Notes under the pieces: generated by a model
What the model saw: only the letters and a program-made list of their open reading frames with translations
Told to the model about the DNA's origin: nothing
The model's database searches: none
In this document: piece after piece, positions 39,674-43,305 of the stretch
Layout of the letters: every line of letters begins with the position of its first letter
Position numbering within the stretch: position 1 is the stretch's first letter
Translations under genes and position numbers: made by a program
Assembly: GCA_964600075.1 (NCBI GenBank)
Contig: CAZRIE010000027.1
Coordinates: forward strand, 1 to 43,305
From: CAZRIE01 sp964600075
Lineage (GTDB): Bacteria; Bacteroidota; Bacteroidia; Flavobacteriales; Flavobacteriaceae
Length of the DNA stretch: 43,305 bases
Reading direction: 5' to 3'

Positions 39674-40411
39674 ATGAGACTAAAAGATAAAATCGCCATC
39701 GTAACCGGTGGCTCAAGAGGTATAGGTCAGGCAGTATCTGAGCTCTTTGCAAAAGAAGGGGCCACAGTGATCATAATGGACTTATTGCCTCAAGGTCAAG
39801 AGGTAGCGGATGGCATAAATGCAAATAACGGTAAAGCGGAATACCATAAGGTTTCTGTAACGGATAAAGCTGCGGTGAAAGCACTTTTTCAGCAAATAAA
39901 TGAGCAATACGGCAAAATTGATATTCTAATCAATAATGCGGGCATCACGCGAGATCGCACGCTTGAAAAAATGAGTGAAGATGAATGGGATGCCGTTATT
40001 GAGGTCAACCTGAAAGGTGTCTTTTTGTGTACGCAAGCCGTAGTACCTTATATGAAAGCCAACAAATATGGCAGAATTGTAAGTGCAGCGTCCAATGTTG
40101 GTTTACGCGGTAATTTCGGTCAAACAAATTACGCCGCGACCAAGGCTGGAGTCATTGCGATGGCCAAGACCTGGACTGTAGAATTTGGAAAACATGGCAT
40201 CACTGCCAATGCCATTGCGCCTGGTTTTACAATGACCGATATGGTGAACCAAATTCCAGAAGAACATTTTGATGCCATCAAAGATAGTATTCCACTGAAG
40301 ACAGTGGCCCAACCTATTGATATTGCATATGGATATTTGTATTTGGCATCTGACGAGGCGCGCTTTGTCTCGGGAATTTGTTTGACAATTGACGGAGGGA
40401 CTTCACGATAA
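39674..40411 (+). CDS. FabG/PhaB-like 3-oxoacyl reductase (SDR)
   Basis: 245 residues. TGGSRGIG (11-18), NNAG (87-90), Ser140, Tyr153 and Lys157 are all present. ITRDRTLEKMSEDEWDAVIE and GNFGQTNYAATKAG are hallmarks of 3-oxoacyl-ACP/CoA reductases. Here, among catabolic acyl-CoA genes, the reverse direction (3-hydroxyacyl-CoA oxidation) is likely. Followed 9 bp later by the MaoC gene. Confidence 0.88.
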   Translation: MRLKDKIAIVTGGSRGIGQAVSELFAKEGATVIIMDLLPQGQEVADGINANNGKAEYHKVSVTDKAAVKALFQQINEQYGKIDILINNAGITRDRTLEKMSEDEWDAVIEVNLKGVFLCTQAVVPYMKANKYGRIVSAASNVGLRGNFGQTNYAATKAGVIAMAKTWTVEFGKHGITANAIAPGFTMTDMVNQIPEEHFDAIKDSIPLKTVAQPIDIAYGYLYLASDEARFVSGICLTIDGGTSR

Positions 40412-40420
40412 ATCAAGAGT

Positions 40421-40885
40421 ATGGCGAAACTAGAACTAGAAAATTTTGAAGCGTTTAGAGCATTGGAAGGAAAGCCTCTCCCGGTAGGGGACTGGCTTCC
40501 CGTTACCCAAGAAATGATTAACGATTTTGCGAAAGCGACGATGGACTTCCAATGGATACATGTCGATGTCGAAAAGGCGGAAAAACACTCCCCCTTTAAA
40601 AAACCTGTGGCCCACGGCTTTATGTCGATTTCCCTAATATCGAAGTTGCTGGGAGATAGTATAAAGGTAAAATCTGCAACGATGGGTGTGAACTATGGTT
40701 TGAATAAGGTAAGATTCCCTAGCCCGGTTCTGGTAGATAGCCGTCTTAGGTTAAGCGGAAGCATTCAAAAGATTGAAGACTACGGAGACAATGGACTCAA
40801 GATTATCTGGAATTGTTCGGTTGATATCGAAGGAACGGACAAACCCGCCTGTGTCGCCGAATTCATTAGTCTGATGTTCGAGTAA
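40421..40885 (+). CDS. MaoC-like (R)-specific enoyl-CoA hydratase
   Basis: 154 residues, single hot-dog domain. The hydratase motif is visible: FAKATMDFQWIHVDVEKAEK (about 36-55, catalytic Asp and His), then SPFKKPVAHGFMSISLISKL (about 57-76). The partner strand NKVRFPSPVLVDSRLRLSG follows. It adds water to 2-enoyl-CoA to give (R)-3-hydroxyacyl-CoA. The FabG-like gene before it could then act on this product. The stop lies about 55 bp before the heptamer repeat. Confidence 0.88.
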   Translation: MAKLELENFEAFRALEGKPLPVGDWLPVTQEMINDFAKATMDFQWIHVDVEKAEKHSPFKKPVAHGFMSISLISKLLGDSIKVKSATMGVNYGLNKVRFPSPVLVDSRLRLSGSIQKIEDYGDNGLKIIWNCSVDIEGTDKPACVAEFISLMFE

Positions 40886-40939
40886 TAATTGATGGGTTGA
40901 TGGGATGCAATTTATTTTGTACATTCCTAGATACCTAAA

Positions 40940-41000
40940 CCAAGGACCAAGGACCAAGGACCAAGGACCAAGGACCAAGGACCAAGGACCAAGGACCAAG
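40940..41000 (+). repeat. Heptanucleotide tandem repeat (CCAAGGA)n running into an assembly gap
   Basis: Nearly nine uninterrupted copies of CCAAGGA fill 40940-41000. Exactly 100 N follow, and the sequence resumes at 41101 with GACCAAACACCAAAC, probably the worn far end of the same array. The copy number is thus unknown. The array separates the MaoC gene from the acyl-CoA synthetase gene; the first synthetase codon is 17 bp past the gap. Confidence 0.9.
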
Positions 41001-41100
41001 NNNNNNNNNNNNNNNNNNNNNNNNNNNNNNNNNNNNNNNNNNNNNNNNNNNNNNNNNNNNNNNNNNNNNNNNNNNNNNNNNNNNNNNNNNNNNNNNNNNN
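41001..41100. other. Assembly gap (100 N)
   Basis: Run of 100 N, the conventional size for a gap of unknown length. It lies inside the heptamer repeat, which probably caused the break. The open frame through it that starts at 40905 is meaningless. Confidence 0.95.
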
Positions 41101-41117
41101 GACCAAACACCAAACCC

Positions 41118-42935
41118 ATGACCAGACTTTTCGACCTCCTCGATCATCAATTGACGCATTATCCTTTGGAGGCTTCCATTAGTGGCCGCGATGCAAAGGG
41201 CCATTGGAAATCCTATAGTTCGAAGGAAGTGTTGGCTACTGCCGAACTTGCTGCTTCAGGCCTGATTAATATAGGGTTCAAACCTGGAGATAAAGTGGGC
41301 ATCGTAATCTACAAGAACAGACCGGAATGGTTGGTCATGGATTTTGCAATTCAGATGGCGGGACTAATAAGCATACCGCTTTACCCGACTATCAGCTCTT
41401 CGGAATACGAATATATCTTGAACGAGGCGGAAGTTAAAGCAGTTTTTTATGGGGGGCTAGATCTTTTTGATAAACTTAAAAAGGCACAATACAATGTACC
41501 TAGTCTCACTCATTTGTATGCTTTCGACAAAACAAGCGGAAATCTCTTTTGGGAAGATATATTCGATTCAGAAGGTCTGGCCGAAGTTGAAAAAATAAAA
41601 AAAGGGATACAAGGGGAAGACCTTGCTACCATAATTTATACCTCTGGCACAACGGGTAATCCCAAAGGCGTGATGCTCACACATCGCAATATTATGCATA
41701 TTGTTTTAGAAACCTCAGACCTGTTAGCGGTTACTGGGGGTGAAAAAGTAATTAGTTTTCTACCTCTGTGCCATATTTACGAAAGAGCAGTTTCTTTCGC
41801 GTATTATTATAAAAATATCTCCGTTTATTTCTGTGGAACGGATAAGCTGAGTGGGCCTGATGGCGATTTGTTAGCGGTAAGGCCTGTGGCGTTTACTACT
41901 GTTCCCAGGCTCCTTGAAAAAATATATGAGGCTATCTATAATAAAGGGCTATCCCTGAAGGGAGCAAAAAGACAACTGTTTTTTTGGGCATTGGGCTTAA
42001 CGGACGGTTATGAGCTCGACCAAAAATTATCGCTTGCAAGTAAGATTAAATGGGGTATCGCGGATAAGCTTATTTTTAGCAAGTGGCGGGCCGCATTAGG
42101 TGGAAATGTACGATTGATATTTACAGGAGCAGCACCCTGCCCTTTGAAGATTATGCGCGTTTTCTGTGCTGCTGGAATCAATGTACGTGAAGGGTATGGT
42201 CTCACAGAAACTTCCCCGACCTTAACTGGGAATACCATGGAACCAAATGGGGCCATGTTAGGTACCGTAGGCTATGCCATAAATGGAGTGGAACTTTATA
42301 TTGATAAAACTAGTGGGGATTATAATGAGGATGAAGGAGAGATTCTGGCAATTGGCCCCAATATCATGAAAGGGTACTATAAAAAAGAAAAGGTTAGTGC
42401 CCAAGCATTTAAGGCCATCGATGGTAGAAAATGGTTTTGTACGGGGGATATTGGGAAATTGATCAAAGGCCCTAATGGGAGAGAATTCCTAAAGATTACA
42501 GATCGAAAGAAAGAATTGTTGAAAACATCAGGAGGCAAATATGTTGCTCCCGCTCCTATCGAGAATAGGATCAAAGAGGAATTTCTTATAGAACAAATGA
42601 TGGTCATCGGGGATAAGCAGAAATTTGTCTCAGCGCTTATCGTTCCTGCCGAGGAAGCCTTGAAAAACTGGTGCGCACATAAAAAACTGGAATGGACGAA
42701 TCTGGATGAAATGATAGGGCACGATAGGGTTATCAAAAAATATCAAAAACTGATTGACAAATACAATCCGGATTTCAGTCATATTGAACAAATCAAGAAA
42801 TTTCGTTTGATTGCCTCTCCTTGGTTACCTTTCCATGAAGACAGTTCGGAGGCAGAACTGACGCCAACTTTAAAACTGAAGAGACGGGTGATTCGGGAGA
42901 AATTCAAAACCGAAATAGCTGAGATTTATGCTTGA
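41118..42935 (+). CDS. Long-chain acyl-CoA synthetase (AMP-binding family)
   Basis: 605 residues from ATG 41118 (MTRLFDLLDHQLTHYPLEAS), the first start after the gap and the one that fits the family. ATP-binding motif YTSGTTGNPKGVMLTH (from about 174), GYGLTETSP (Glu364), GEILAIGPNIMKGYYK, WFCTGDIGKL with the adenylate-contacting Asp, and the catalytic-lysine loop DRKKELLKTSGGKYVAPAPI. The shape matches the FadD15/bubblegum-like group of about 600 residues. It activates a carboxylic acid to acyl-CoA, the entry step for the enzymes encoded upstream. It ends the gene run. Confidence 0.92.
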   Translation: MTRLFDLLDHQLTHYPLEASISGRDAKGHWKSYSSKEVLATAELAASGLINIGFKPGDKVGIVIYKNRPEWLVMDFAIQMAGLISIPLYPTISSSEYEYILNEAEVKAVFYGGLDLFDKLKKAQYNVPSLTHLYAFDKTSGNLFWEDIFDSEGLAEVEKIKKGIQGEDLATIIYTSGTTGNPKGVMLTHRNIMHIVLETSDLLAVTGGEKVISFLPLCHIYERAVSFAYYYKNISVYFCGTDKLSGPDGDLLAVRPVAFTTVPRLLEKIYEAIYNKGLSLKGAKRQLFFWALGLTDGYELDQKLSLASKIKWGIADKLIFSKWRAALGGNVRLIFTGAAPCPLKIMRVFCAAGINVREGYGLTETSPTLTGNTMEPNGAMLGTVGYAINGVELYIDKTSGDYNEDEGEILAIGPNIMKGYYKKEKVSAQAFKAIDGRKWFCTGDIGKLIKGPNGREFLKITDRKKELLKTSGGKYVAPAPIENRIKEEFLIEQMMVIGDKQKFVSALIVPAEEALKNWCAHKKLEWTNLDEMIGHDRVIKKYQKLIDKYNPDFSHIEQIKKFRLIASPWLPFHEDSSEAELTPTLKLKRRVIREKFKTEIAEIYA

Positions 42936-43305
42936 TGTTCTTGGTGTTCGACAGGATTGGTACAGGCTCTCAACAGTGAGTCTAACTACAGCTGTTTCTA
43001 AGTTGATTGATGCCCAATCTTTAATGGTCGGACTTTTTTCTTTAATTCGGGAAATCAAACCCGCAAGTTTTTTGTTAATAGGCTTGGATTAGCAATTAAT
43101 TTTTATGACCCAAGTTTGCAATACACCAAATTCAGCTAATAAATAAAACGAGCAAAAGAGCGTAATAAGGTTATTTTAAAGGTTGAAGTTTTGACTTCGT
43201 CAACATTGCTAATCCAAGATCTTTTAGTACTATTCCAATAATTAATTTAATTAGTCGAGCCTTAAAAAAGGGTTTTTTGATAAGTCATGTCCACATGGAT
43301 TCCAT
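42936..43305. other. Gene-free window end with a 14-bp inverted repeat
   Basis: No supported gene. CTTGGATTAGCAAT (43083-43096) and ATTGCTAATCCAAG (43205-43218) are perfect reverse complements, 108 bp apart. That is the form of terminal repeats around a 136-bp element, but no target-site duplication was recognised. The short minus-strand frame at 42870-43058 overlaps the synthetase end and is not supported. Confidence 0.35.

Noticed and set aside
40940..41000. CRISPR-like repetition
   Set aside because: The units are 7 bp and contiguous with no spacers, so it is a simple tandem repeat.
40905..41117. Open frame extended upstream of the acyl-CoA synthetase through the N gap
   Set aside because: It runs through a tandem repeat and 100 undetermined bases; the family start fits ATG 41118.
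42870..43058. Minus-strand frame of 62 codons at the window end
   Set aside because: It overlaps the 3' end of the acyl-CoA synthetase gene and has no recognisable content.

Overview
The window looks like a chromosomal segment of a marine-type member of the Bacteroidota, most likely Flavobacteriaceae. The evidence is a SusC/SusD outer-membrane pair, lipoprotein signal peptides on surface proteins, weak or absent Shine-Dalgarno sequences, Bacteroidota-type TAnnTTTG promoter elements, and heptanucleotide intergenic repeats. No rRNA, tRNA, CRISPR array, phage gene or intact transposase was seen.

Region 1 (1-6165) is gene-poor and eroded. It holds a Crp/Fnr regulator cut by the window edge, a decayed NADP-isocitrate dehydrogenase gene (about 1130-1870, minus), a prohibitin-like lipoprotein, a small secreted protein, a shortened beta-carbonic anhydrase that has lost a conserved active-site Asp, a DUF3124 lipoprotein, and two copies (714-955 and 5933-6165) of a block that carries the 3' end of the glycoside hydrolase gene at 6074-8401.

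Region 2 (6074-25498) is a polysaccharide or glycoside utilisation locus in two divergent arms. The minus arm is susC, susD, an intrinsic terminator, then a lipoprotein glycoside hydrolase. The plus arm is a sodium:solute symporter, two tiny membrane proteins, a GH2 enzyme of exo-beta-glucosaminidase type without a signal peptide, a DegT-type PLP aminotransferase, a glycerophosphodiester phosphodiesterase-like protein, a Gfo/Idh/MocA oxidoreductase, an HpcH/HpaI aldolase and a second secreted hydrolase paralogous to the first. A plausible reading is outer-membrane capture by SusCD, periplasmic trimming by the two paralogues, sodium-driven uptake, cytosolic cleavage by the GH2 enzyme, then oxidation, transamination and aldol cleavage of the released sugar. 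The substrate cannot be fixed from sequence. No HTCS, ECF/anti-sigma or AraC regulator is visible.

Region 3 (25629-30321) holds a membrane-anchored M19 dipeptidase, a HAD hydrolase, a decayed secreted-protein fragment, a Spinster-type MFS transporter whose original 5' end is cut by an in-frame TAG, and a second Crp/Fnr regulator.

Region 4 (30485-42935) is a run of plus-strand acyl-CoA metabolism genes: DmdC-type acyl-CoA dehydrogenase, SDR, ACAD10/11-type acyl-CoA dehydrogenase with an adjacent APH-type kinase, DUF1330-like protein, SDR, enoyl-CoA isomerase, two MDR-family reductases, a FabG-like SDR, a MaoC dehydratase and a long-chain acyl-CoA synthetase. It resembles a pathway for activating and degrading a hydroxylated or branched carboxylic acid. 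The adjacent kinase and dehydrogenase correspond to the two halves of animal ACAD10/ACAD11, which act on 4-hydroxyacyl-CoA. A heptamer repeat and a 100-N assembly gap (41001-41100) lie just before the synthetase gene. A 16-bp perfect palindrome and a long inverted repeat precede the operon.
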